From an uncultured Alistipes sp. (lineage in GTDB: Bacteria; Bacteroidota; Bacteroidia; Bacteroidales; Rikenellaceae), in NCBI GenBank assembly GCA_947177225.1, contig CAMWTS010000002.1, forward strand, positions 62,001 to 126,000: a stretch of DNA of 64,000 bases, in the 5' to 3' direction. The position numbers and the translations under genes are program-made. The notes under the pieces were generated by a model. The model was not told the DNA's origin and did not search any database. It saw nothing but the letters and a program-made list of their open reading frames with translations. Below, one piece after another: positions 45,873-55,607 of the stretch. Position 1 is the stretch's first letter. Each line of letters begins with the position of its first letter.

Positions 45873-47984
45873 TTACTTTATCGTCAACTCGTCCAGAAGC
45901 CACGAGGCACCGGCAAACTTGTCGATGATGAAGAGCACGTAGCGAATATCCACAGAGATGGTACGCTGCAACTCCGGCTCGAACGCCACGTCGCCCGACA
46001 TAGCCTCCCAGTTGCCGTCGAATGCCAGACCGATCAGCTGACCCTTGGCATTCAAAACGGGCGAACCCGAATTACCGCCGGTAATGTCGCAGTTGGCAAG
46101 GAAGCCTACCGGCAGCTTGCCGTTGCGGTCGGCATAACGACCGTAGTCGCGTACGGCATACAGCTCTTTCAGACGTGCCGGAACGGTGAACTCTACCGGG
46201 TGTTCCGGATCCTCCTTGGCAATAACGCCGTCGAGCGTGGTATAGTGCTTATAGGTGATACCGTCGGCAGGGTTGTAGGGCAACACCTGACCGTAGGTCA
46301 TACGTATGGTGAAGTTGGCGTCCGAAGCCCATGCACGTTCGGGCTGCATCTTCATCAAACCTGCAATGTAGAGACGGTGACCTTCCGAGTACTTATCGCG
46401 CAACGGCATGGTACGGCCGCGCAGATCATCATACAGATTGTAGGCCGACACAAACATCTTGTAGGCCGGATCCTGCTCAACCACCGCATCGCCTTCGCCG
46501 ATCAGTTCGAGAGCCTTGTCGAGCGAGGTCACGCGAGAGTTGTCGTAGACATAATCCACATAGGCATCGATATCGCCGCCGAACTCGGCATCGATGATCT
46601 CGGCGTAGAACGACGGCAGCTCGTCGACGTTCTCGCGGAAGATCGTAAGCATGCGCTTGGCAACGGCACGATCGACATCGGCGTTATAGTCCTTATAGAA
46701 ATTGGCCAGTATTTCGCGATAGCGGTCGGTCATCTCCACCTGCGAGAGCTGACCGGCATACGATGCAGCCGTGATCGACTCGATGGCGCCGAACAGAGCC
46801 TCGCTCACATACTGCAACTTGCCCGACGGCTCGCGAGTCTCGGCACAATAGGCCTCGATCAGCGGCAGAGCCTCCACGTAACGCTCCTCAGGCAGGGTGT
46901 TCTCGGCAGCCCATGCTGAGAAGATCTCCTCGCCGCGCTGTTTCTGAGCCTTCACACCCAGCTTCTCGATGCCGCGCGACATGCCGATAGAGTTCTTCCA
47001 ATAGTTAGACGAACTGGCATATTTCGATGCGTACTGTATGCGAATGGCCTGATCACGATCCATGAACGAACGCAGAATCTTCTGTCGCTCACCGCGGATA
47101 AAGATACGCTGCGGGTTGCTTACTTCGAGCATGTTGTCGATCTCGTAAGATGTCATGTAACGCTGCGTCGAACCGGGGAAGCCCATAATCATGGCGAAAT
47201 CGCCCTCTTCGATACCTTTGAGCGAGATGTCGAGCCACTTCTCGGCCTTGTAGGGCACATTATCCTTAGAGTAGTCGGCAGGACGGTTGTCCTTGCCTGC
47301 ATAGACGCGGAATATAGAGAAGTCACCCGTGTGACGCGGCCACATCCAGTTGTCGATATCGCCGCCGAACTTGCCGATCGACGAAGGCGGCGTACCTACC
47401 AGACGCACGTCGGTGTAGACCTCGTAGACGAATGCGAAGAACTGGTTGTTGCCGAAGAAGCCGGGAATAATCACCTCCATGCCGGGATACTTCTCTTCGA
47501 GGCTCTCGATGACAGCTTTCTTGTTCTCATCGGCAATAGTGCTGTACTCCTGCTCGCCGACTATCGAGGGGATATTGCCAACTATTTCGGGCGTAACATC
47601 GATGATGTGACGAACGAATCTCACGGCAAGTCCCGGTGCAGGCAGCTCGCCCTCACGGTTCTCAGCCCAGAAACCGTCGGCCAGATAGTCGTGATCGACC
47701 GAAGAGAGCTTCTGGATAAACGAATATCCGCAGTGGTGGTTGGTAAACAGCAGTCCGTCGGGCGATACGATCTCGCCGGTACAACCGCCGCCGAAGATGA
47801 CGATCGCGTCCTTCAACGAAGCCTTGTCGGCAGAGTAGATATCCTCGGCCGACAGCTTGCAACCCTTGGCACGCATATCCTTGATATTCATCTTCTTGAT
47901 ATAAGGCAGCAGCCACATACCCTCGTCCGCGGCAGCCGACAGCGTAATGCCTACGGCAGCCAGTAACATAAATAGTTTTTTCAT
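45873..47984 (-). CDS. Dipeptidyl-peptidase, S46 family (DPP7-type)
   Basis: Periplasmic exopeptidase of 703 residues that releases dipeptides from peptide N-termini, supplying amino acids to asaccharolytic metabolism. Signal peptide MKKLFMLLAAVGITLSAAA. The triad is visible: His in TNHHCGY (83-84), Asp in GGDIDNWMWPRHTGD and Ser639 in GNSGSPV. Eighteen residues after the Ser is Gly657 (AFDGNWE). DPP11 enzymes have Arg there, which selects Asp/Glu; Gly points to DPP7-like hydrophobic or broad specificity. A promoter lies at 48016-48048. Confidence 0.92.
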   Translation of the reverse strand: MKKLFMLLAAVGITLSAAADEGMWLLPYIKKMNIKDMRAKGCKLSAEDIYSADKASLKDAIVIFGGGCTGEIVSPDGLLFTNHHCGYSFIQKLSSVDHDYLADGFWAENREGELPAPGLAVRFVRHIIDVTPEIVGNIPSIVGEQEYSTIADENKKAVIESLEEKYPGMEVIIPGFFGNNQFFAFVYEVYTDVRLVGTPPSSIGKFGGDIDNWMWPRHTGDFSIFRVYAGKDNRPADYSKDNVPYKAEKWLDISLKGIEEGDFAMIMGFPGSTQRYMTSYEIDNMLEVSNPQRIFIRGERQKILRSFMDRDQAIRIQYASKYASSSNYWKNSIGMSRGIEKLGVKAQKQRGEEIFSAWAAENTLPEERYVEALPLIEAYCAETREPSGKLQYVSEALFGAIESITAASYAGQLSQVEMTDRYREILANFYKDYNADVDRAVAKRMLTIFRENVDELPSFYAEIIDAEFGGDIDAYVDYVYDNSRVTSLDKALELIGEGDAVVEQDPAYKMFVSAYNLYDDLRGRTMPLRDKYSEGHRLYIAGLMKMQPERAWASDANFTIRMTYGQVLPYNPADGITYKHYTTLDGVIAKEDPEHPVEFTVPARLKELYAVRDYGRYADRNGKLPVGFLANCDITGGNSGSPVLNAKGQLIGLAFDGNWEAMSGDVAFEPELQRTISVDIRYVLFIIDKFAGASWLLDELTIK

Positions 47985-48015
47985 AATTCGGGTTCTGTTA
48001 TTATACTTACATCAG

Positions 48016-48048
48016 CAAATATACGTTTTTTATCCGGATAATGCCAAT
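48016..48048 (-). promoter_or_regulatory. Promoter of the S46 peptidase gene
   Basis: Minus strand -7 TATATTTG (48016-48023) and ATTG (48045-48048) about 21 bases upstream. Predicted leader of about 25 bases. Confidence 0.55.
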
Positions 48049-48121
48049 CCCGACAACGTTTTTTCTGCGATATGACAGACCAAAAAACTATTCAGTCACC
48101 ATTAGCGGCCGCACCCCCGGA

Positions 48122-49582
48122 TCAGAGTTTGCCGAAGTGCTGCCCGCGCTGGGCACGACGCAGTTTGCGAATCTGAAAAAAGAGCAGCGTGGCAGCTATG
48201 ACGATAGACAGACTGTCGGCAATGGGCATGGTCGACCACACGCCCAACGCACCGTAGCGCGGCGGCAGGAAGATCAACAGCGGCACCAGGAACAGCAGCT
48301 GACGCGTCATCGACATGAAGATGGCCAGCGGCGCACGGCCTATATACTGGAAGAAGTTGCCCGCCACGATCTGAAATCCGACGGCAGGATAGAGAAGCAG
48401 CACTATGCGCAGTCCCTGCGAGACCACCTCGATCATGGCCTTGTCGGCTCCGCCCTTCGAGGCGTCGACGAATGCCGATGCCACCTGTTCGGGAAACAGC
48501 TGTCCTATCATGAAGGCGACAGTCATCACGCCGACGGCGCATGTAATAGTATATTTCAGCGCCCTTATGACACGGTCATATTGTTTTGCGCCGTAGTTAT
48601 AGCCCACGATAGGCTGCATGCCCTGATTGAGTCCGAGCACTATCATCACGAACAGTAGCAGCACACGGTTCATTATGCCGTAGGCACCCACATAGACATC
48701 GCCCGCGTCACCGGCAAATGCGGCCTGCGAAATGACATCGCCCGCACCGGTACCGCCGTATTTAAGCAGCGAGGTATTGACGAATCTCACAACCAGCGAC
48801 GCACATATGTTGAGCAGGAACGGCGACAGTCCGATCGACAGGATCGCCACCACGATCTTGCGATCGAAGCGGAAACAGCGGCGATGAAACCTCAAAAAAC
48901 TCTTTTTGGAGTTGTAATGCACAAGCAGTATGGCCAGAGCCGACGACTGAGCTATGACCGTAGCGACAGCCGAACCGCGTATGCCCCAGCCGAATACGAA
49001 TATGAATAGCGGATTGAGCACGATGCAGACCCCAACCGCAGTCAGCATCACGGCCATCGACTTTACCGGATAGCCCGAAGCTCGCAGCTGTTCATTCAGA
49101 CTAAGATAGAGATGCGTGACAACATTGCCGGCCATGATGATCTGCATGAACTGACGGGCATACTCGATGGTCTCCTCGCTGGCCTGGGCACCCGAAAAGA
49201 AGCGCAATACAGGGTCGAGAAAACCAAGCATGACACCCATTATAAGCAATCCGAAAGCCAGATTCAACAGCACGGCATTGCCCAAAGTCTTCTCTGCCGC
49301 ACGCAGATTGCCCTCGCCCAGACGGATCGAGATGCGCGAGGCGGCACCCACGCCCACCATTGCGCCGAATGCCGAGGCTATATTCATGATTGGCAGCGTG
49401 ATAGCCATACCCGATATGGCCGCTCCACCCACTCCGTGACCGATGAATATGCTGTCGATGATATTATACAGCGATGCCGATGCCATGGCTATGATCGCCG
49501 GAATGGCATATCGCGGCAGCAGACGCCTGATCGGATCGGTGCCCAGCGACACCGTATTGTTGCGTTGTTGATTATCTTCCAT
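48122..49582 (-). CDS. MATE family efflux transporter
   Basis: Inner-membrane multidrug or metabolite exporter of 486 residues with about 12 helices in two homologous halves. The first starts PIRRLLPRYAIPAIIAMASASLYNIIDSIFIG (landmark at about 16-47) and the second near residue 245. The segment GVGGAAISGMAI and the QGMQPIVGYNYGAKQYDRV repeat are typical of the MATE family, DinF/NorM-like Bacteroidetes branch. The substrate cannot be told. A minus-strand TATCTTTG box at 49603-49610 gives a leader of about 14 bases. It is monocistronic. Confidence 0.92.
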   Translation of the reverse strand: MEDNQQRNNTVSLGTDPIRRLLPRYAIPAIIAMASASLYNIIDSIFIGHGVGGAAISGMAITLPIMNIASAFGAMVGVGAASRISIRLGEGNLRAAEKTLGNAVLLNLAFGLLIMGVMLGFLDPVLRFFSGAQASEETIEYARQFMQIIMAGNVVTHLYLSLNEQLRASGYPVKSMAVMLTAVGVCIVLNPLFIFVFGWGIRGSAVATVIAQSSALAILLVHYNSKKSFLRFHRRCFRFDRKIVVAILSIGLSPFLLNICASLVVRFVNTSLLKYGGTGAGDVISQAAFAGDAGDVYVGAYGIMNRVLLLFVMIVLGLNQGMQPIVGYNYGAKQYDRVIRALKYTITCAVGVMTVAFMIGQLFPEQVASAFVDASKGGADKAMIEVVSQGLRIVLLLYPAVGFQIVAGNFFQYIGRAPLAIFMSMTRQLLFLVPLLIFLPPRYGALGVWSTMPIADSLSIVIAATLLFFQIRKLRRAQRGQHFGKL

Positions 49583-49623
49583 TGCTGTTATATTCCCGAC
49601 TGCAAAGATAGTCGTTTTGGCAG

Positions 49624-50190
49624 TTATATGATAGAGGCGACGATATAATCCTCTATTTTCTCAATACGTATAGCGCAACCGTCTGCCCCGGCCATGCGTC
49701 CCCCGATGATCTGCCGCACGCTGTCGTAGCTCTCTACGATCAGATCGTCTTTCAAAGCGATGCCGCGACGGCCGTATAGTTTGTACATGGCCTCCTTGGC
49801 GCACCACACCATGGCCGGCCACTCGACATCGGAGCACAGAAGCCGTTCGCGCAAAGAGAGATAACGGTCGGCGACGCGGTCGAAATTGCGGTCGATGCTC
49901 TCTATGTCGATGCCGCACCGGCAATCGGCAATAGCCACGGCTATCATGTCGCGTGCGTGCGATACGCTGATATACGTATCGGGCGTATCGACCCGCGGTG
50001 CGCCCGTCTCGTCATAGAAGATCTTCACATCGCGTCCCAGCTCGCGGCGCACAACCGCCCGCCACGAGAGATACTCGTTGCGGCGTCTGCCGGAAGCGAA
50101 CTCCGCAGCTTGCCGCCACTCCTGCTCCGTTACGCTCGTGCGCAACGCCGCAGCATCGGCGACAGGCTCTATGAGAACCCTACCGGCCAT
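49624..50190 (-). CDS. 4'-phosphopantetheinyl transferase (Sfp type)
   Basis: Transfers the phosphopantetheine arm of CoA to carrier proteins. The 188-residue protein has the diagnostic Mg-binding motif [16 protein letters not shown] (about 107-122) and [12 protein letters not shown] (about 148-159). The N-terminal half includes [21 protein letters not shown], which binds CoA. No fatty-acid or polyketide genes are adjacent, so it may be the housekeeping enzyme. It overlaps the GldE-like gene by 11 bases, an arrangement I recall from other Bacteroidetes. Confidence 0.92.
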   Translation of the reverse strand: MAGRVLIEPVADAAALRTSVTEQEWRQAAEFASGRRRNEYLSWRAVVRRELGRDVKIFYDETGAPRVDTPDTYISVSHARDMIAVAIADCRCGIDIESIDRNFDRVADRYLSLRERLLCSDVEWPAMVWCAKEAMYKLYGRRGIALKDDLIVESYDSVRQIIGGRMAGADGCAIRIEKIEDYIVASII

Positions 50191-51466
50191 TGTTTATTAT
50201 GACTTTGATTTTGTCGGCGCGACGCCCCTCCATCTTGTCGACTATCAGTCTCACGCCATGCGCCGTCACCTCGTCGCCCCTGCGCAGCAGATCGCTCTTG
50301 ATCTCCATCATCAATCCGGCAAGAGTCTCGGCATGTCCCTCCACATCGGCGAAGGTCTCCTCCTCGAAGCCGAGCGCACGCTCGAACTCGCCGATATGGG
50401 TCTTGCCGTCAAAGATATACGTATTGTCGTTGACCTTGACATACAATCGCTCCTCCTCGTCGCTCTCGTCCGAAATCTCACCGACGACCTCCTCCATGAT
50501 ATCCTCCAACGACACCAGTCCCTGCGTCGAACCATACTCGTCGACGATGATGGCGATGTGGATCTTCTGTTGCTGGAAATCCTTCAACAGATCGTCGATC
50601 TTCTTGTGTTCGGGCACGAAATAGGGCTTGCGCAGCAGCTGCTGCCAACCGAAGTCGTCGCCATTGTTGATATAGGGCAGCAGATCCTTGATATAGAGTA
50701 TACCCTTGATGTTATCGAGGTCATCGTCGTAGACGGGTATGCGCGAATAGCCCGAGTCGATGATTATGCGCTTGACCTCCTCGTACGACCATGTCAGCTC
50801 CACACCCGTAATGTCGACGCGCGGGTGCATGATCTCCACCACCTCCGTATTGCCGAAGTTGACTATGCCCGACAACATCTGCCGCTCCTTCTGCGATGCG
50901 GTTTGCGTCAGATCGACGGCATCGGCCAGCTCCTCTATCGAGAGTTCGGTATTTTTCGAAGCCAGTCGGCTTATGCGGCTGCTCATGCGTATGAGCACCA
51001 CGGCGAACGGATAGACCGCCCAGTTGAACAGACGCAGCGGCTGAGAAAACGTGCGCGCCACCTTCACCGGATTGCTCTGCGAAAATACCTTGGGCATGAT
51101 CTCGCCGAAGAGCAGCAGCAGGAACGTCACCACCACTGTCTTGAACAGAAAGTCGTAGATGCCGCCGAACACGAACAGCGAATCGATCAGATTCGAGGTC
51201 AGGATAACGATGCAGATATTAACCAGATTATTGACTATCAATATCGTAGCCAGAAGCCTGTCGACATCTTTCAGCAGTGCCGTCACCGTACGGGAAGCCA
51301 TGTCGCGACTGGCCGACAACGACTCCACATCGCTGCGCGTCAACGAGAAGAACGCCACCTCCGAACCCGACACCATGGCCGAGATCAGCAGCAACACCAG
51401 ACATGCGACACCGCGGATTACCACTTGCGTCGTATCTATATCCTGCGCCAGAGCTATTGCCTCCAC
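50180..51466 (-). CDS. GldE-like CNNM/CBS-domain membrane protein
   Basis: Integral membrane protein of 428 residues: DUF21/CNNM domain with about four helices (about 15-190), a pair of CBS domains (from [16 protein letters not shown] to [17 protein letters not shown], about 205-340) and a CorC_HlyC domain at the C-terminus. In gliding Flavobacteria the homologue is GldE; in non-gliding gut Bacteroidales it is retained, and relatives transport or sense Mg or Co ions. Motility is not implied. It lies 12 bases after ftsZ and upstream of the PPTase, probably in the same transcript. Confidence 0.88.
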   Translation of the reverse strand: MEAIALAQDIDTTQVVIRGVACLVLLLISAMVSGSEVAFFSLTRSDVESLSASRDMASRTVTALLKDVDRLLATILIVNNLVNICIVILTSNLIDSLFVFGGIYDFLFKTVVVTFLLLLFGEIMPKVFSQSNPVKVARTFSQPLRLFNWAVYPFAVVLIRMSSRISRLASKNTELSIEELADAVDLTQTASQKERQMLSGIVNFGNTEVVEIMHPRVDITGVELTWSYEEVKRIIIDSGYSRIPVYDDDLDNIKGILYIKDLLPYINNGDDFGWQQLLRKPYFVPEHKKIDDLLKDFQQQKIHIAIIVDEYGSTQGLVSLEDIMEEVVGEISDESDEEERLYVKVNDNTYIFDGKTHIGEFERALGFEEETFADVEGHAETLAGLMMEIKSDLLRRGDEVTAHGVRLIVDKMEGRRADKIKVIINNGR

Positions 51467-51478
51467 CCTTCGATACGT

Positions 51479-52861
51479 TTAGTCATTACCGAACAGCGAC
51501 TCACCTGCCGAGGGCTGCGCCTCGGTCTGATGATCGAGTCGGAAGACGGTTTTGTGAGTCGACTCGCTCTCCGACATGAATTGCCTTTTAAGTCGTCTGT
51601 AAGCCGGCTCGCGCTTCTCCATGTCGAGTGCCGCATAGCGGTCGGTACGTGCGCCGAGCACCGGCACGCGCTGTTCGGGAACTATGGGCTGCATGCCCGT
51701 CTCCTTCTGAGCGGCCGACGCTGCGGCCGTCACAGATGGCATGGGCTCCGGCTCGGGCAGCAAATCCGGTTCGGGCTGATCGATCGAAAAACGCGGATCG
51801 ATCTTCACCTCGCTGCCATCGTCGAATCCCGTGGCTACGATCACCAGTTCGAGCGTATCGTCGTTCAGCGTGCGTTTCTCGCTGGCACCCCATATGATAT
51901 TGGCCGTATGCACCACACCGTCGATATCCGTATAGCTTGCGTTGCGCTGGATATATTTGAGAACATAGGTTACCTCCTCCTGCATCAGACTGTCGATGTT
52001 CGACACCGAGAAGCTCAGCAATATGTCCTTGGCTCCCGAGATGAGATTGTTGTCGAGCAGCGGCGACGACAGCGAACCCGCCGCAACCTCCTCGGCACGA
52101 CCCTCGCCCGAAGCCGAGACAACGGCCATGTGCGCACGACCACTGCCGCGCATAACCTTCTCCAAGTCCGAAAAGTCGACACGCACCAGCGAGTACTCCA
52201 CCGTAATCAGCTCGGCGATGCCCTTCGTGGCCATGCCCAGCACGTCATCGGCCTTGCCGAATGCCTCGCGAATGGGCAGCTTGCCATACATCTGGCTCAA
52301 CTTCTCGTTGTCTATGATAAGCAACGAATCTACCCACTTATGCAGCTCGGCAATACCCTCCAAAGCCTGATTGTAACGCTTCTCGCCCTCCATGCGGAAC
52401 GGCAGCGTCACCACGGCCACAGTCAGCTTGCCCAGCTCGTGCGCTATTTTGGCGATTACGGGCGAAGCACCCGTACCCGTACCGCCACCCATACCGGCAG
52501 CGATGAAGACCATTTTTATCTTGGGAGCCGTCTCGAACAGACTGCGAATCAGCGGCTCGCTCTCCAAAGCGGCATCGCGGCCTCTGGCAGCGTCGTTGCC
52601 CGCACCCAGACCGTCCTTGCCCAAGCGTATCTTGTTCTCCACCGGGCTGTTGTCCATAGCTCTTTGGTCGGTGTTGCACACCACGAAGTTGACACCCGTG
52701 ATACCCATGTCGTACATGTGGTTGACGGCATTGCCGCCGGCACCGCCAACACCGGCCACGAGAATGATCGACGAGGGATCGAACGACACATCGGCGACAT
52801 TATCGCCACCCACCTCACGTATAAGATCGTCCATCGCTTCTCTATTTTGCATATTGTTCAT
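51479..52861 (-). CDS. ftsZ: Cell division protein FtsZ
   Basis: Tubulin-like GTPase that forms the division ring. The 460-residue protein has IILVAGVGGAGGNAVNHM (G-1), the tubulin signature GGGTGTGASP (125-134), the T7-loop region DFSDLEKVMRGSGRAHM and a long, low-complexity Pro/Glu/Gln tail (about 340-460), longer than the E. coli linker. The tail contains EKREPAYRRLKRQ, which resembles the FtsA-binding C-terminal peptide but is followed by another 35 residues. Last Fts gene of the cluster. ATGs at 52861 and 52852 are both possible. Confidence 0.96.
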   Translation of the reverse strand: MNNMQNREAMDDLIREVGGDNVADVSFDPSSIILVAGVGGAGGNAVNHMYDMGITGVNFVVCNTDQRAMDNSPVENKIRLGKDGLGAGNDAARGRDAALESEPLIRSLFETAPKIKMVFIAAGMGGGTGTGASPVIAKIAHELGKLTVAVVTLPFRMEGEKRYNQALEGIAELHKWVDSLLIIDNEKLSQMYGKLPIREAFGKADDVLGMATKGIAELITVEYSLVRVDFSDLEKVMRGSGRAHMAVVSASGEGRAEEVAAGSLSSPLLDNNLISGAKDILLSFSVSNIDSLMQEEVTYVLKYIQRNASYTDIDGVVHTANIIWGASEKRTLNDDTLELVIVATGFDDGSEVKIDPRFSIDQPEPDLLPEPEPMPSVTAAASAAQKETGMQPIVPEQRVPVLGARTDRYAALDMEKREPAYRRLKRQFMSESESTHKTVFRLDHQTEAQPSAGESLFGND

Positions 52862-52876
52862 ATATATCCTTTACTG

Positions 52877-54466
52877 TTACAGATCTCTTTTGCCATACTC
52901 GCCGCGACGAGAGCGAGGCGCGCCGTGCTCCTCCTCTTCGGCCGGATTCTCGAAAGCTCTGGTCAGATCGCCGAACTTGTCGGACAGCTTGCTCAACCAG
53001 CCGCGTTTGGGCGATTTTATCACGTCGCCGTATTCGTCGTCGTCATCGTCGAAATCGCGGTCGCGGTCGTTGCCGCGTGCTTTTCGCGCATCGTCCCGGG
53101 TCTTTTTGTCGGCATCGCGACGCACCGGCTCCTCGTCGACCGAATCGAAGTCGCTGTCCACACTGATGCTGCCCGCATTCACCCGTCCGCTTCTGTGCAC
53201 CGGCTCCTCGCGCTTGGGCTGCGGTGCGGGCTGATCGTCGCGCTCCGGTGCCGCCGGCTCCGCCTTGGCTATGTTGCGGCTTGCATTGCGCTCCACCACA
53301 GCGCACTCGCCGTGCTGTGCACCGTAGATCAACAGCGACACGGCCGTCGAATAGGCCGGAGTGGTTATCAGCTCGATCGATTCGGGCGTAATGCCGTACT
53401 CAGGATACCCCACACGCACCTCCACGCCGAGAACTCGGGCAAACAACTTCTCTATATCGCGCGTCTGCGCCGCACCACCGGTAATGATGGCACCGGCCGA
53501 CAGCTTCTGGCTGTAACCCGAATCGCGCAGCTCGCGACGCACATGCTCGGCAATCTCGCTCAGACGCGCCTCGATGATAGTCGCCAGATTCTTGCTCAGA
53601 ATGCTCTTTATCACACGGCTGCCGCGCTGGAAGGTAATCGTCTCGCCAGGAGCCGACTCCACGAGCGCATAACCGTGCTGTATCTTCAAATCCTCGACAT
53701 ACTTCTCCGGCATGCTGTACGAGCGTATGTCGGCATCGATGGCCTGCGCACCGATAGGTATCGACGACATGTAACGCACCTTGCCTCCGTAGCACACCGT
53801 CACGTCGGTCACGCCGCCGCCCAGATCTATCGTAGCCACTCCGTCCTGCATCTCATCGCTGTTGACAGTCGACAGCGGCGACACATGCACGTTGGATACG
53901 ACCTCCTTCACCGTAATGCCCGAACGCTGTATGACGTTGATGAGCCGGTCGCGCATGATCTTGTCGCACAGCACGAAGTTATAGACGGCCGAGAGCACCT
54001 TGCCGAACGACCCCACCGGAGCCTTCACCTCGCGGCGGTCGACCATGTATTTCAGCGGCTCGGAGGTCATGACCATCTCGCGGTCGTCGGAGACCTTCAC
54101 GCTGCGCATGCGCTTGTCAAGAGCATCGACGTCGCGCTGAGTGACGTTGTTGCTGTTCTGCGAATCGTCTTCGACATACACGTGATCGGTAATCTGCGCC
54201 GCACGCACGAAGTCGCCCGCAATACCGGCATATGCCTCCGTAATAGTGATGTTGAGCTGCTCCTCGATCGTGCGTTTGGCCGCGACGATGGCCTTGCTCA
54301 CCATATCGCTGTTGTCGATACGTCCCGATTCGACGCCCTCGACCTTCGTTGACACGATACCCCTGATGACGACCTTCTGCTGATCGTCGACCTCGCCGAC
54401 AGCTATCACCACATTCGATGATCCCACGTCGATTACAACCACATATTTGCCATTCATATACTCCAA
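52877..54466 (-). CDS. ftsA: Cell division protein FtsA
   Basis: Actin-like protein that tethers FtsZ to the membrane; 529 residues. Begins YVVVIDVGSSNVVIAVGEV (phosphate-binding loop), contains the 1C and SHS2 region (about 85-195), ATIDLGGGVTDVTVCYGGK (phosphate 2) and GAIITGGAAQTRDIEKLFAR (adenosine motif). Beyond about residue 400 comes a charged, disordered extension (DDDDDEYGD) and then RGWLSKLSDKFGDLTRAF, a likely amphipathic membrane helix. This is followed by a further acidic and basic tail of about 25 residues. The start may be 54457 instead. It is 15 bases before ftsZ. Confidence 0.95.
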   Translation of the reverse strand: MEYMNGKYVVVIDVGSSNVVIAVGEVDDQQKVVIRGIVSTKVEGVESGRIDNSDMVSKAIVAAKRTIEEQLNITITEAYAGIAGDFVRAAQITDHVYVEDDSQNSNNVTQRDVDALDKRMRSVKVSDDREMVMTSEPLKYMVDRREVKAPVGSFGKVLSAVYNFVLCDKIMRDRLINVIQRSGITVKEVVSNVHVSPLSTVNSDEMQDGVATIDLGGGVTDVTVCYGGKVRYMSSIPIGAQAIDADIRSYSMPEKYVEDLKIQHGYALVESAPGETITFQRGSRVIKSILSKNLATIIEARLSEIAEHVRRELRDSGYSQKLSAGAIITGGAAQTRDIEKLFARVLGVEVRVGYPEYGITPESIELITTPAYSTAVSLLIYGAQHGECAVVERNASRNIAKAEPAAPERDDQPAPQPKREEPVHRSGRVNAGSISVDSDFDSVDEEPVRRDADKKTRDDARKARGNDRDRDFDDDDDEYGDVIKSPKRGWLSKLSDKFGDLTRAFENPAEEEEHGAPRSRRGEYGKRDL

Positions 54467-54497
54467 ATTGTTTCGCTTGCGCAGGTGCCGCCGTATG

Positions 54498-55607
54498 CTA
54501 TCGGCACACCACCTGACCCTTATATTTCACGCTGACAGTACGATACTTGTCCCAGCCGATGTTTGTCAACACATTACGATAAAAGGCATCGAGATCGGAT
54601 AGTTTCCGCTCGATGTCGTCGGCCCTGCCGAATATGATCGTATGACGCCCCGAACGCGGTATAAGCTCGATCTCCAACTCCCGCTCTCCGCCACCGTGCG
54701 CCACGATCTGAACGATCTCCGAACGCCAGAAATCGTCGTGTTGAATAATGTCTACAAAGTTAATGAGTTTAGAGAAATCTTCCTCTATTTTTTCCAATTT
54801 TTTTTGACGCTTGCGCTCACCCTCCTGATTACGTGTCAGATCGTCGATACGCCCCTGCACCGATTTGGCCTCGGCCGTCAGCTCGCCGCGGCGCTGCGCC
54901 TTGTAGAGCTCCAACTGTTCGCACCGCACGGCATACTCCTCGTCCGAGGTGAACCAGCCTTTCGATGCGCGCTGAGACGAGAGCTTCTTCATGGCACGCG
55001 AGCACTGTTGCAAAGCTCTGTACAACGGCATCTTGTCGCGCTCCCAGGCATCGATGCGCTCCTCTATGCGCGCTATCGAATCGCGCGCCATGGCATGGGC
55101 ATGACCCGAATATGCGGCACCGAACAGAGGACGATAGTCGCCCGTTACGACCGGCACATAGATCGACGAGCGCGGAGGTGCGGCAAAGACATATCCGTCG
55201 GCGGCAACATATAGATCGTACCCGTCGACCATCAGCCGCATCAGCGGCCGCCGCTGACGCACATCGATCTCCACACGCCCGCCCGATGTCAAGTAGACAT
55301 TGGCATCGGCCACAGCGTCGTTAGCCTCGATCGACGACTCCAACGCCGCCATATCCACATCTTTGAGCGCCAGTCCCAACGGATTGCAGTCATACGACAG
55401 CACCCAGTCCCTGACAGTCTCTTCGCTCAGAAACGTCGCGGCATCGCGGCCATCGACCTCTATGCGCATATCCTCGACACACTGTACGGCACGATGATCG
55501 GCCGCGCCGCGCCGTGCAGCGAAGAATATCGCCGCAAGCACAACCCACAACGCCGCAAATGCGGCATACCGTCCCAATCTTCGTGCTCCGTGTCTCTTCA
55601 TCTTCAT
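54498..55607 (-). CDS. ftsQ: Cell division protein FtsQ with an unusual internal insertion
   Basis: Single-pass divisome protein, 369 residues. A membrane helix (YAAFAALWVVLAAIFFA, 14-30), a POTRA-like domain (about 45-118), a beta domain and a conserved end (DDFWRSEIVQIV, LIPRSGRHTIIFGRADDIERKL, IGWDKYRTVSVKYKGQVVC). Bacteroides FtsQ proteins are, from memory, about 245-250 residues. The excess is mostly residues 159-277, a highly charged stretch (MARDSIARIEERIDAWERDK through EGERKRQKKLEKIEED) with heptad-like spacing that should form a coiled-coil hairpin between the POTRA and beta parts. It overlaps murC by four bases (ATGA). Confidence 0.92.
   Translation of the reverse strand: MKMKRHGARRLGRYAAFAALWVVLAAIFFAARRGAADHRAVQCVEDMRIEVDGRDAATFLSEETVRDWVLSYDCNPLGLALKDVDMAALESSIEANDAVADANVYLTSGGRVEIDVRQRRPLMRLMVDGYDLYVAADGYVFAAPPRSSIYVPVVTGDYRPLFGAAYSGHAHAMARDSIARIEERIDAWERDKMPLYRALQQCSRAMKKLSSQRASKGWFTSDEEYAVRCEQLELYKAQRRGELTAEAKSVQGRIDDLTRNQEGERKRQKKLEKIEEDFSKLINFVDIIQHDDFWRSEIVQIVAHGGGERELEIELIPRSGRHTIIFGRADDIERKLSDLDAFYRNVLTNIGWDKYRTVSVKYKGQVVCR

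Noticed and set aside
50078..54352. A very long open frame of 1424 codons on the plus strand antisense to gldE, ftsZ and ftsA
   Set aside because: It mirrors three well-supported minus-strand genes, has no domain-like composition (long His, Arg, Gln, Leu-rich text) and arises from GC-rich codon use. Similar long antisense frames cover thrS, pdxA and SusC.
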